Position numbers and translations under genes: made by a program. Positions 33,137-45,100 of a stretch of 64,000 nt of DNA are shown piece by piece. The notes beneath the pieces were generated by a model, which saw nothing but the letters and a program-made list of their open reading frames with translations, made no database searches and had not been told where the DNA came from. The stretch lies in NCBI RefSeq assembly GCF_964656455.1, contig NC_135712.1, positions 70,251,239 through 70,315,238 of the forward strand, read 5' to 3'. The DNA comes from Halichoerus grypus (taxonomy: Eukaryota; Chordata; Mammalia; Carnivora; Phocidae). How positions within the stretch are numbered: the stretch's first letter is position 1; every line of letters begins with the position of its first letter.

Positions 33137-36100
33137 GTGAGTGAGGGTGGCAGGCCCAGAGCCAAGAGCCAGCTGCTGAGCAATGGTGTTCCCTATCACA
33201 CTGGCCTGGCCCTTTCTCCCTCCCAGGGCCTTTGGGTCCCGGGACATAGAACGAGGCAGACGAATAATGGTCTGGCTGGCCCTGAGGTCCTGGGGGTCAG
33301 AGTGTGATCCTTCAGAGCCTTGGCTTTGCCCCTCGGCTTTGCCCCTCAACTGGGAAGAGAAAAATCTCAGAGCGGGGGGCTGTGAGGGGCAGGCACAGAG
33401 CCCCAACCTGCTGTGGACCCCTCCCTGGTGCTCAGGGCCCACTCTTTCTCTGAGGCCCTGCTCTTTCTTTCTGGTCAGTGCCTGGCCTGCTGCCCCAGTG
33501 GAAGTGGAGAGAGGGAACCGTGGACTCTTTGGGCACCGAAGCCAAGCCTGCCTATGGCCTAGGTGGCACTTGTCTTACACACTAGTCTGGGCTCATTTGC
33601 CATTTCCTCTAAGAATCGGGGCCCCGAGGGGAAATGTACAAGCTCCCTGAACTCAGGGGTGTTTGAGGGAGTGTCAGATAACTGGTGTTCCTTCTGGTAC
33701 CCCCCCTTGCCTCCCCAAGTCCCCAAGTTCTGAACGTGGGCTGGTATCTCTACAGGTACACCGCAGATCTTCTGGAGTTACTGAAAACCAATTACAGCAT
33801 CCCCTCCGCCTGCTTCTCTCACGCTCCCACTGCAGCCCAGCTTCTGAGAGGTGAGTCGGGGGCCCTCCCCAGGGAACTGGAAGGAGAAATGAGCATCCCG
33901 GCAGGAAGCCAGGACAGCTGACAGAGGTGGTCCTGAGCTGGCCAGCCTGGAGAGTGTCTGTCATGGTGAAGGCCTTGGACAAGAGCAACTCCTCAAGGAG
34001 CCAAGAGGCCAGAGGAGGGGCATGGCAGCCTAGCCAGGGAGACAAAGCTGCAAGCTGGACCTCCCACAGATCCCAGCCTCAAAGCTCATGCAAGGTGGGG
34101 ACACTGGCCTGGAGCATTGTTCAAACCCTAGAGCCATCCAGGGACTCAAGATGATGCCCGTATGATCCAAGCCCCAAAGAATCCTCCTTGGGGCTGCATA
34201 ATAGCCTCTTTGGGAAAGGGTCTACATCATTCTAGAGGGGCGGTCATTAAAACGTAGACATGCCTGTAGAAGTATTCTGACAATGTTGGCCAATCAGATC
34301 TTATACTGAATTGCTTTTGAAAGTGCAGAGCAGAAGATGGGACTCGGTTTATTCCCTGCCCGCCTATATGACAACCAAATGATCCTAGCGTTGTTCTACC
34401 AAATGTGGCTCCTATCTGTATTTTATCTTGTTTTCCTACGGCATGATTAACCACCTCTTAGATATTAATGAAGAGGAGTCTGTGTCTCTACGGTATTTTT
34501 TTTTTTATAAAGTTAATGTTTCTTTTTTTTTTTTTTAAGATTTTATTTATTTATTTTGACAGAGAGAGACAGCGAGAGAGGGAACACAAGCAGGGGGAGT
34601 GGGAGAGGAAGAAGCAGGCTTCCCGCTGAGCAGAGAGACTAACGTGGGGCTCGATCCCAGGACCCTGGGATCATGACCTGAGCCGAAGGCAGATGCTTAA
34701 CAACTGAGCCACCCAGGCGCCCCTCTATGGTATTTTTTTTTTAAGATTTTATTTATTCATTTGAGAGAGAGAGCATGAGCATGGTGGGAGGGGCAGAGGG
34801 AGAGGGAGAAGCAGACTCCCCACTGAGCAGGGAGCCCGATGCGGGGCTCAATCCCAGGACCCCAGGATCACAACCTGAGCCCAAGGCAGACGTTTAACCG
34901 ACTGAGCCACCCAGGCGCCCCCTCTATGGTATCTTTAATGTTTTTTCCCATGCTCCTTCCTGATACTGTCACTTCATCGAGTAGACTTTCTGACCAACGG
35001 GATGTAGTCAGTGTGGATCAGGAGGCAGATATGGGCGTGTGCTTGGACAATGTTCAGCCTGGTTTCAGAGCGAATGACAACCGCCAGAGAGTCCAGAGAG
35101 GCTTTGCAGCTACTCTGGGGTTCGTGCCAGGAGCTAGCTGCTACATCCAGCTTGAGGAACCTCTCGTTCGGAGTGCAGCTTGTGGCACAAGTGTTCCCTT
35201 ACACTAGCAGTTGCCGACCAGAGGCAGTTTGGTCCCCCAAGGAACTTGTGGCAATGAGTAGAGACCTTCAGTGGCCACACCTAGAGGGTACCAGTGGCAC
35301 CTAGTGGAGATGCCAGGGATGCTGCCCTGAATACAAAGGAAAGTCCCCCATGACAAGGAGTTACCTTGGCCAAAGTGTTGACAGTGCTGAGATTGAGAAA
35401 CCCTGCCTTACACAGTAAAAATCGATCTCACATTGCTTTGTGACAGAATGTGCAAATAGAAGCACCAAGGATCTTCAAAGTAGGGAGACCATTCTGGGTC
35501 TGGTAGTCCAGTGCACTGCCTCATTCCCAGGGGGAATGTTAGAGAGTGGAGAGCAGGCGGTGGGCGCTGCTTGGGTGGGGATGCAGACAGAAGGGGCAGG
35601 CAGGTTCCCCGGATGCTGAGGAGCTTAATCGGGCAGGATTCCAGGTTGCTGGTGGAGAAGCAGGGGACAACCGAGAGGGCTGGGCAGGTGAGGTGGGGCC
35701 TGATGAGTGTCAGGCAGAGGAGTTGTACTTTATCCTGCAGACAGAAGGAGCCGGTGAGGGAGCTGAGATTGGGAGGGGCTGGCCAGTGCAAAATCATTAA
35801 TCAGTAAACAGGACGGACTTCGGGGAAGAAGAGCCTTGAGAAGCAGGGCTAGGCATTGGAGGTTATCGCCCCAGCCCAGCATGGGGATCAAGAGTCTGAG
35901 CCAGAATGGTGTCAGGGAAAGACAGGGGAGGTTGGAGAACAGAGGCAAGTCGAAGAAAGAGCGGGCTACCCAGTAAATAGCTAGACGGGGTAAGTGAAGG
36001 CAAAAGAGCCCACAACCACCACCCTGGGGAACGGGGTGAGGGCAGAGGCGATGACCCCCAGAAACAGGAAAGCCTGGAAGAGGCTTTGCCCTGAGGATAT

Positions 36101-39100
36101 GGCAAAACCCTTCCTCCTCCGTCTGTAAACTGTTGCTCCTTAAGTTGGCTGCCATTTAAAGAGGAGGTCTTCGGGGAGAGCTACTAAACATGTTTTTGAA
36201 ATGTCTGTGATATGATTGCAATGACAGTCCCTACAGGATTTTTTAAATGGACTGATCCAAACATTTCTGTGAAAGCGTGAAGGGCCAGGAAAAGCCAAGA
36301 CAATTTTGAAAATGTGTATGGAGGGTACCTGCCCTACCAGGGATTACGACTTATAATAAGGCTAAGCAATGAGTAGTAAGTGCAAGGGGCCTAACGAGTA
36401 GAAACACGGAACCGAACAGGGCACCCAGAAATAGAGCCCGCTTGGATGCCACACACACCAGTGGGCAGAAAGGACTCCTCGAGAAGTGGTCTGGACAATG
36501 TATTTGTCCCTGGGACAAAAAAAATCCGTGGGAAAATAGCTCCAACGTAGCTTTAATGCAGACAGCTTAAATACCTAAATGCAAAATGCACACGTTTTTA
36601 CAAAAGACCATATAGAAAGATATCTTTATGATTGGGAGTGGAGAATAATTTCTTAAATAAAACACAAGAAAGCACAAATGATCAGGAAGATTGACTCCAT
36701 AAGCAAACTTTTATACAACTAAAGACACTATAAACAATGTTAAATACCACACCCTGACTGGGAGAAGATATTTTCAAGCCTAACTAACAAAGGATAAGAA
36801 GTCAGTATAAGAGAAATTACCCAATACAAAGAGTGTAAAATATGTGAACAGACAGTTCAAGCAGAAGAAACCCAAATGACCAATAAATGGACAAAAAGAT
36901 ACTCTACTCAGGAATTAGGGAGCCGTGAATGAAACAATGTCATTTCCCTACAGTGAATCTGAGGTGACAAAGAGGGCTTGTGGACCACCGATGGGAGTCT
37001 AACTGGGAAAGCCACTGTGGAGAATGATCAGCTCGCTGCAGCACGACAGATTCTCATCTCCTCCAGCCCAGAAATTCTGATTTTAAGTGTCCACCTAAAA
37101 GAACTCTCCCATATGTGCTTAGCAGACACGTCCAAGAATATTTATGGAAGCATTTGTTTGTCATAATGAAAATAATATCAAGAAAACAATGTTGGGTGGG
37201 AAAAGCATTTTGCAGAATGATGCCATTTGTGTAGTTTTTTTAAAAAAAGATTTTATTTATTTACTTGAGAGACAGAGAGAGCAGAGTGAGAGAGAAAGAG
37301 AGAGAGAGAGAGAGCACAAGTGGGGGAGGGGCAGAGGGAGAAGCAGGCTCCCCCCAGAGCAAGAAGTCAGAGGGGGGCCCTCAGGCTCCAACCCAGGATC
37401 ACGACCTGAACCTAAGGCAGACACTTACCCCCTTAACCGACTGAGCCACCTAGGTGCCCCCATTTATGTAGATTTTGTAAAACGCAAAGCAATATAGTAT
37501 GTTGAGTATGTACCTATATTGTGAAAAATTAAAACATAAGTGAAAAAGATATACACCAACGTCAGAACAGTAGTTAGCTCTGGGAGGTGAGGTGGGGAAG
37601 GGAAAATGATCCAGGAGGCATGTACAAGGGCCATGAAATACATCTGTAATGTTTTATGTTTCTAAAAATAATTTTTGAAGCAAAATTGGCAATATTATAA
37701 CACTCTTTAAAATGGGTTATGGGTATATATATTCCTGTTTGCTCTATTATTCTCTTTATTTTTGAAATTTTTGTAATTTAAAAAATAATTATAAAAATCA
37801 TTTTTGATGGCTGTGGTAAAATGCTAGTCAAAAATGTACGCAATCTTAGAGTATAATTGCAGTAATACAATGGGTATGCACTTTAACCAGGGTGTTTTTT
37901 AAAGCTACTTTTTATTGAACAAATACTACATGCCAGGTGCTGTGCTAAGAGGTTAATGAGAGGATGAATAACCTGTCCAAGGTCAAGAGCAAGCAGTAAG
38001 TGGGATTTTACTTTGAACCCAGGTGTCTCTGACTCCAGAGCCTCTGCTCTTAACTCCCATGAAGACAAATATGCAAAAACGAAAATAACTTTTGGGTAGG
38101 AACTAACTAGAATTATGGGAGATACTCTTTCAAAATTTTAACGCTCTAATATTGTTTTCATTATTTAAAAAAAAAATTATCTTCACTACTGTGGACACAG
38201 TGGGAAATTTGCTAGTTGCTAAAGGTGTTAATTGAATTCAAAATGGTCAGTTAGACAGGCATTTCCCAAAGTGTGTTTCTTGGAATACTAATCTTAAGTA
38301 GTGCCTCATGAACACAGAATCTATAGAAAAATAAGTTTTGTAAAAGCTATATTCTATAACCTCCACTAGGAAATTAGTGTAAATCAGATTAAAAACTTGA
38401 GTATGGGAAGAAACAGGTTTAACTTTAAGGCATTTCCAAAAATCCTCTGGCCATAGAACACTTTTGTCCCATAATATCTATTAAGATGCAGAAAAATAAG
38501 GTAGGGGACAATCTTCAAAGAAGATAAACGAGTTTTATGGAGAGCAGTAGTGTCAGGCTATGGATGCTAAGAATCTTCTCTCTCAGCTTTTGTGCTACGG
38601 CAGTGGATACAAGAGCCTATAGATACTACAAGTAGGAGAGAGAATATAGAGTGCCAAAGCCAGAAGTTACAAGAGATTGCAAAAGCATGTCTGTACTGAA
38701 CAGTCACATATGCCCCCACCCACCTTCATAAACTTAAACAACCTTGTAGGGTTGGGTTTCATGGTTTATATCACTTCACATTCGCTCCCATTGCTATGGG
38801 AACACACAACAAGAGTCAGTGTGTGCAATGGTTAAGAGTATGGGCTCAGCCAGAAACCCCTGGGTTTTAATCCCAGCCCCATAACTTCCAGGCTGTGTGA
38901 CCATGGGCAAAGTGCTTAACTCTCTAAGCCTAGTTTCCTGGAAAAGCCTATAAAATGGAGATGACAATAGGAATTCTCATGGAGTTATTTCTTTCATTCA
39001 ACAAATAGCCACAGTTACTGTTCCACGCATTTGGAGATGGAACAGAGAACAAACAAAGCTTGACAAAGTCTCTGCCTTCCAGGAGTTTACAAGGGTGGAG

Positions 39101-42100
39101 AAGGTGGGAGGGGGAAGTCAGCAGAAAATAGGCAAGTAAATAAATATGTAAATAGCCTCACTGTGGGAGGCAGATGGGGGGCAGCATCACAAGGGCACTC
39201 AAGGAAGGCTGGCTGAGGAGGCGCATTGAACTGAGAACTCAGTGAGGAGAAGCCAGCCACTGGGAGCTCAGGGAAAAAAGCTGAATGGGCAGAAACCAAG
39301 CACCACCAAGTTCTGGAGGCCGCACAGCTTGCATGGCTATTGGGAGGCTGAAGGAGTGGCAGGGAAATCCTAGACCTCAATAAACAGAGAACACCGGAGC
39401 TGCAATGTTTGAGATGGGGAACACAGGGCGTGGGAGGGGATGAGGGATCAGTGCCAGAGACTTGGGGTCAGAGGCCATGAGGGGGACTGTGGTTCTGGGA
39501 GTCAAGGTGGGGCAGATTTTCAAAGAGGAGGGAGCAGTCGAGACAGTGAAGACTGGGAAAGTCAATGGCCTTGAACGGCTTTTGAAAGGGCTCTTTTCAC
39601 TCTCAGCTCTCCCTGAGCCTGTGAGGACAAGGGTCAAGCAGGGGTGGGCAAATCCTGCCAAGAGAGCCTCTAGCAGTGACTCTGCCTTCCCACAACGGAC
39701 ACTGGTTTTGAGAAATCTACTGAATTGGGACGGCTGGGTGGCTCAGCTGATTGAGCATGGGACTCTTGATTTCGGGTCAGGTCATGCTCTTGGGGTTGTG
39801 ATCTCAGGGTTGTGAGACTGAGCCCTGGGGGGGGTTGGGGGGGTCCACACTCAGTGGAGGTGGGGGGGGATTCTGCTTGGGATTCTTCTCTCTCTCTGCC
39901 CCTCCCCCCCACTTGTGTGCACTCTCTCTTTCTCAGCCCTGACCTTTTTCCGTTCTCCCTACAATTATGTCAATATTTTTAGTTGGTTATCTTTATAGAT
40001 TTATTATCCCTTTAGATAATTTCTTATTGTGCCAACCACGGGAAGTACTTCCTGACTTTGCACTTTGTAAGATAAAGAAAGATATTCGTGTCCCACTCTT
40101 TCCTTCAACTCTTTTCTACCTTTCTCTTCCCAAACATGGTTATAGTTTTACTGGGCTAATTTTGCAATCTTCTTTGTTGACATGAGACCTTTTTTTAAGT
40201 ATAAATTATATACAGTAAAAGGTAATGATCTCAAGTGTATATTGTGATGCATTTTTGCCGGTGTGTACATCTGTGAAAACAGCACCTAGATCAAGAAATA
40301 GAACATTTCAAGTAACCAGTAGGGTCTCTTGTACTCCCTCCCCAGTTACTATGCCTCCTGAGAGCACTATTTTAACCTCTACCACCTCTACAGATCATTT
40401 TTCCCTATTTTTCAATTTATATAAACAAAATCAAACGGTATGTATATACTCTTGTATCTGGCTTCCTTCACTCATCATTATGTTTTTAAGATTAATCTCT
40501 TTTGTTGCATGTATCAGTAGTTTATTCTTTTTTATTGTGTGTATATTCTATTGTGGGAATATATCACAATTTACAGTCGACCTTTAAATAACATGGGTTT
40601 GGGGCACCTGGGATCGAGCTTGACGTCAGGCTCCCTGCTCAGCGGGGAGTCTGCTTCTCCCTCTCCCTCTGCTGCTCCCCCTGCTTGTGCTCTCTCTCTG
40701 TCAAATAAATAAAATAAAAAATCTTAAAAAAAAATAACATGGGTTTGAACTGTGCAGGTCCACCTATATGAGGATTTTTTTTTCAATAAATATATGCACG
40801 GTACTGTAAATATATTTTCTCTTATGATTTTCCCTTTTTTAATAAAGATTTTATTTTTAAGTAATCTCTACAGCCAACGTGGGGCTTGAACTTACAACCC
40901 CGAGATCAAAAGTCACACGCTCCACCGACTGAGCCGGCCAGGTGCCCCTTTATGATTTTCTTAATAACATTTTCTTTTCTCTAGTTGACCTTATTGTAAG
41001 AATACAAAACATAATACATGTAACATACAAAACATGTGTTAATCAACTAAGCATGTTATCAGTAAGGCTTCCAGTCAACCATAGGCTATTAGTAGTTAAG
41101 TTTGGAGGGAGTCAAAAATTATGCACAGATTTTGAACCGTGCAGGGTTGGAGCCCCTAACTCCTGGGTTGTTCAAGAGTCAACTGTATTTATCTGTATTC
41201 TTGTTGGATACATATGAGCTGTTTCCAGTTTGGGCCATTATGAATAATGCTGCTCTGAGCATATTTTCAGTGTTTATAAGCGCTCATTTCTATTGAATAT
41301 GTATCCAGGAGTGGAATTTCTGTGTCATAGGGTAGGTGTATGTTTAGCTTTAATACATAGTACCAAACTGTTTTCCAAAATGGTTGTGCCCCTCCCAGCT
41401 GAAATAAACGAATTCCATTTTCCCCTTATCCTCATCAGCACTTGGAATCATCAGTCCTTCTAATTTTAGCCCTTTTGGTGGGTATGTAATGGCATCTCAC
41501 ATCTGTGTTGCCCTGATGACTGTTGATATTTAGCACCTTTTATGCTTCATAAACATTTACGTATCTTCTTCTGTAAAGTAACTGGTTAGGTCTTTTTTTC
41601 CATTTTTTTAAAAAAAGATTTTATTTATTTATTTGACAGAGAGAGAGAGTGAGAGCAGGAACACAAGCAGGGGGAGTGGGAGAGGGAGAAACAGGCTTCC
41701 CGCTAAGCAGGGAGCCCGATGTGGGGCTCGATCCCAGGACCCTGGGATCATGACCTGAGCCGAAGGCAGACGCTTAACAACTGAGCCACCCAGGCGCCCC
41801 TTTTTTTTCATTTTTAAAAATCGTGTTGTCTTTTTCTGACCGATAGGAATTCTTTATATATGGATGGATACTGGTCTTATGTTGGATATCTGTATTTCAA
41901 ATATCTTCTCCCAGTCTGAGCTTGTCTTTTCACTCTCTTAATGGTTTCTTTTGACCAATGAAAATATTTCATTTTAAGAAAGTCCAATTTATCAATTTTT
42001 AAAGTTATGGGTCATGCTTTTGTGTCCTATTTTAAAAGATCTTTGCCCATCTCAAAGTCATGAAGATACACTTCTCTGTTTTCCTCTAAAAACTTTATTG

Positions 42101-45100
42101 TTTTAACTTTCACATTTAGGTGTTTTGGGATGATGTGAAGGAGGGGTCAATGTTCTTTTTTATACACCAAAGGATATCCGGTTAACCCAGAACCTTTCTT
42201 GAATAAAACATCCTTTTTGCCATAAATTGTAGTGGAGTCTTTGTGATAAATCAGATGACCATATATGTGTGGGTGTGTTAATAATTTTTTTGTTTTTTTT
42301 AATTGAGTGCTAATAAGTTTTTTAAAAATATTACACATTCTTCACAAAGATTTTGAAGGAGCATCTCTGAGGGTAGGACCTGGACAGCTAGTTTTTAACA
42401 ACTACTCAAATGATTGCAATAAACACTAAAGAAAGCTACTGAACCACATTTAATTTAAGACTAATTATGAGGCCAACATGAGTCAAATGTCTTTGGAGTC
42501 TTTATGTGTATCCATTTCTCTTCTGTTAAAATCCGTTCCTGGGGCGCCTGGGTGGCTCAGTTGGTTAAGCGACTGCCTTCGGCTCAGGTCATGATCCCAG
42601 AGTCCTGGGATCGAGCCCCGCATCAGGCACCCTGCTCCTCAGGGAGCCTGCTTCTCCTGGAGCCTGCTTCTCCCTCTCCCTCTGCCTGCCACTCCAACTG
42701 CTTGTGCTCTCTCTCTCTGTCTCTCTCTCTGTGTCAAATAAATAAATAAAATCTTAAAAAAAAAAAAAAGAATCCCTTCCTAATGTCCCAGTTTCATGAC
42801 ATAATTTTTGAAATCAAATTTAAACAGCCCTAAAGTATACCATTAATTACATTCTGCTTTAATTATAATGTTAATTGGTCCACGTCTGCTAGCATGACAC
42901 CTTTCACTGGAAAGTAATAAAGTTGACCAGGCACGGCCAACCTCCTAATTCAAAATTTTTGCTAATTAAGTAAAAACTTGTTTGGTGTCTATATCCTGGT
43001 TGAGGTAAGCCTTACCATTCCTAGAATTATCTGGTCTAGTCTTTCATCCATGCAGAAGAATGACTACTTTTAGCCACATGTTGGATATTCTAAGAAAATG
43101 CCATTCTTCTGCATGGGTGGGGGCCTAGACCAGATAATTCTAGATATGGTAAAGCAATTTAGATCCAAATGAAGAAGCCCACATCTTCTGCCCCTCGGTC
43201 CTAGACTTCAGCTCAGGAGAGTCTGCCCTCTCTTTCCACTTTAGCACTGGGCCCTACGGAAATTGCCCTTACAGTCATTATGACCTTGTTTGCCCTGGGC
43301 TCTGTCATCATCTTCCTGGAGAACGCTGTCTACCTGTACAAGAACACCCGGTGCCCCATCAAGAGGAGGACCCTGCTCTGGAGCAGCTCTGCACCCACGG
43401 TAAGGGCCTTGTAGCTGCCATTTGGGAGGGACTAAACAAGAGACAGGAACCATTTTGAGAATTCCTCTAAACTCAGCAATTCAAGTCAGCAAAGTGTTGC
43501 CTGGGGGGCTGTAATGGGATTTCCGTTTGCAGTCAGGACCCCATGCTTGGAAGGCCAATAGGCAGTGGGACAGGGAGTTTGAATTCTTAGAGCCAAGTGA
43601 CAGCTGCAGAAACTGCTCAGCCCACCAGCAGCCCCACTCATTACTTCCTGCCACAGTATTACTGTTAAAAGCAAGCTTCCTTCCTATACAGGAAAGCAGT
43701 GGTTCCTCAGAGGGGAAAGAGGGAAAGAATTTTTTTTCCATGGGGACATACTCAGCTCTACCCTTACATTGTAGACCTTTTTAACTCACTCTCACAAACA
43801 TTATATAGGTCTCTGGCTTGCTCCCAGGCCATAAGACTGGACTTCCATTTCCTTATAAGGTCTGTGTGTGTGTCTGGGGTGGAGAATGGAGCCCTTGAGG
43901 TCCTTTTCTAGCAGAGGACACCTGCTTGGGCCATCTCAAATCATCAGAGATGCTCTAGTAACATGTGATGTTGAAAAGGAAGGGTTGGATCTTGACCCAG
44001 TTCCTCCTAAGGATGAACTTACCTACACTACTCCAGGGATGTAGGAAAAGAGTGCCGGACTTAAGGGGACCTGCTGTCTCCAACCCTAGATACAGAAGGA
44101 ACTGACCACCGAATTTAAAAAAAACTTTAAAAATTAGTTGATTTTTAAAAAATTAATTAGCTATTTTTTCCAGCCGACCACTTAAAGTAATGACACCCCA
44201 GTTGTTCAGGTTTTGCTTCCTTGAGCCCTTGCCACAAAAGGTTTGACAGGGTTAGAGCACAAAGACTCCCTTCTCTCTGCAACCAGCTTCTTGCTCCTCT
44301 CCAAGTAGGTCGTGTCTGTGTTCTGCTGTTTTGGTCTCTGGATCCCTCGTTCCCTCATGCTCGTGGAAATGGCCATAACCTCGTGAGTGTCCTGCCCCAC
44401 CCCCAGCTCTGAGCTGGGTACCCTTTTGCTCCCCACTCGCCCAGGACTCCAGAGTCCACATCTTCTTTTATCCCATATCCCTTCCATAAATCCCTGCAAA
44501 CTAATTGATCATGAATCTAGCCCCCTTTCAACTTGTGCTAATCAGGTCTCTTGAACTTCTGGTTCTGTTCATCCTTAGTCAACCATTTTGTTCCTACAGG
44601 CCCCAATTCCTCTCGTCCTCAGCCCCTGGACCCTGTCCTGTCTCTCCCTCTTGCTGGGTCACACATTCTGAATGCCTGGTCCCTACTGTGACCCCCTCAG
44701 TGAGCCCCACCTCTGTTGCACCCCTTGAGTCTGGTATCCCCTCAGCTGGCTGCCACCTCCCCCTCTGTGAGGCCCACCTCTGCTCCCACTCCAGGTTTTA
44801 TGCGGTATGCTTTTACCTGCTGATGAGGGTCATAGTGGAAGGCTTTGGTGGGAAGGAGGCAGTAATGAGGACACTGAAGGACACTCCGATGGTGGTCCAC
44901 ACAGGCCCCTGCTGCTGCTGCTGCCCCTGCTGCCCCCCATTCACGCTCACCAGGTAAGCTGGGAGGGAGAGGCTCCCTCGAGGAACAGGTTAGCCTCTTC
45001 CTGCACTCTCCCAGGAGCCTCTCTGGCTCTCTCAGCCCTGCTTCAAGTCTCTTGGAATCAGGCTGGTATGGAACAAAGCCAGTGATGAAAGGGTGGGCAT

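Larger units (their letters stand above)
40195..42110 (-). mobile_element. Old LINE-1 3' region, antisense, carrying three SINEs
   Basis: Antisense old-LINE-1 words include ATGATCTCAAGTGTATA, AAGAAATAGAACATTTC, TGGCTTCCTTCACTCATCAT and CTTTTCACTCTCTTAATGGT. Diverged; limits are rough. Confidence 0.65.
33851..43244. other. SLC51A: SLC51A intron 2
   Basis: About 9.4 kb. Contents: a SINE doublet (34.5-34.9 kb), an old LINE-1 patch (36.6-37.7 kb), SINEs at 37.2, 39.7, 40.6, 40.85, 41.6 and 42.5 kb, a MIR (38.8 kb), antisense LINE-1 (40.2-42.1 kb) and a long hairpin (43.01-43.15 kb). In 35.0-36.6 kb and 38.1-38.8 kb I see nothing recognisable. Confidence 0.75.

Noticed and set aside
44807..45085. 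92-codon frame overlapping SLC51A exon 5
   Set aside because: It is the alternate frame of the exon; the family match is in the other frame with correct splice phases.
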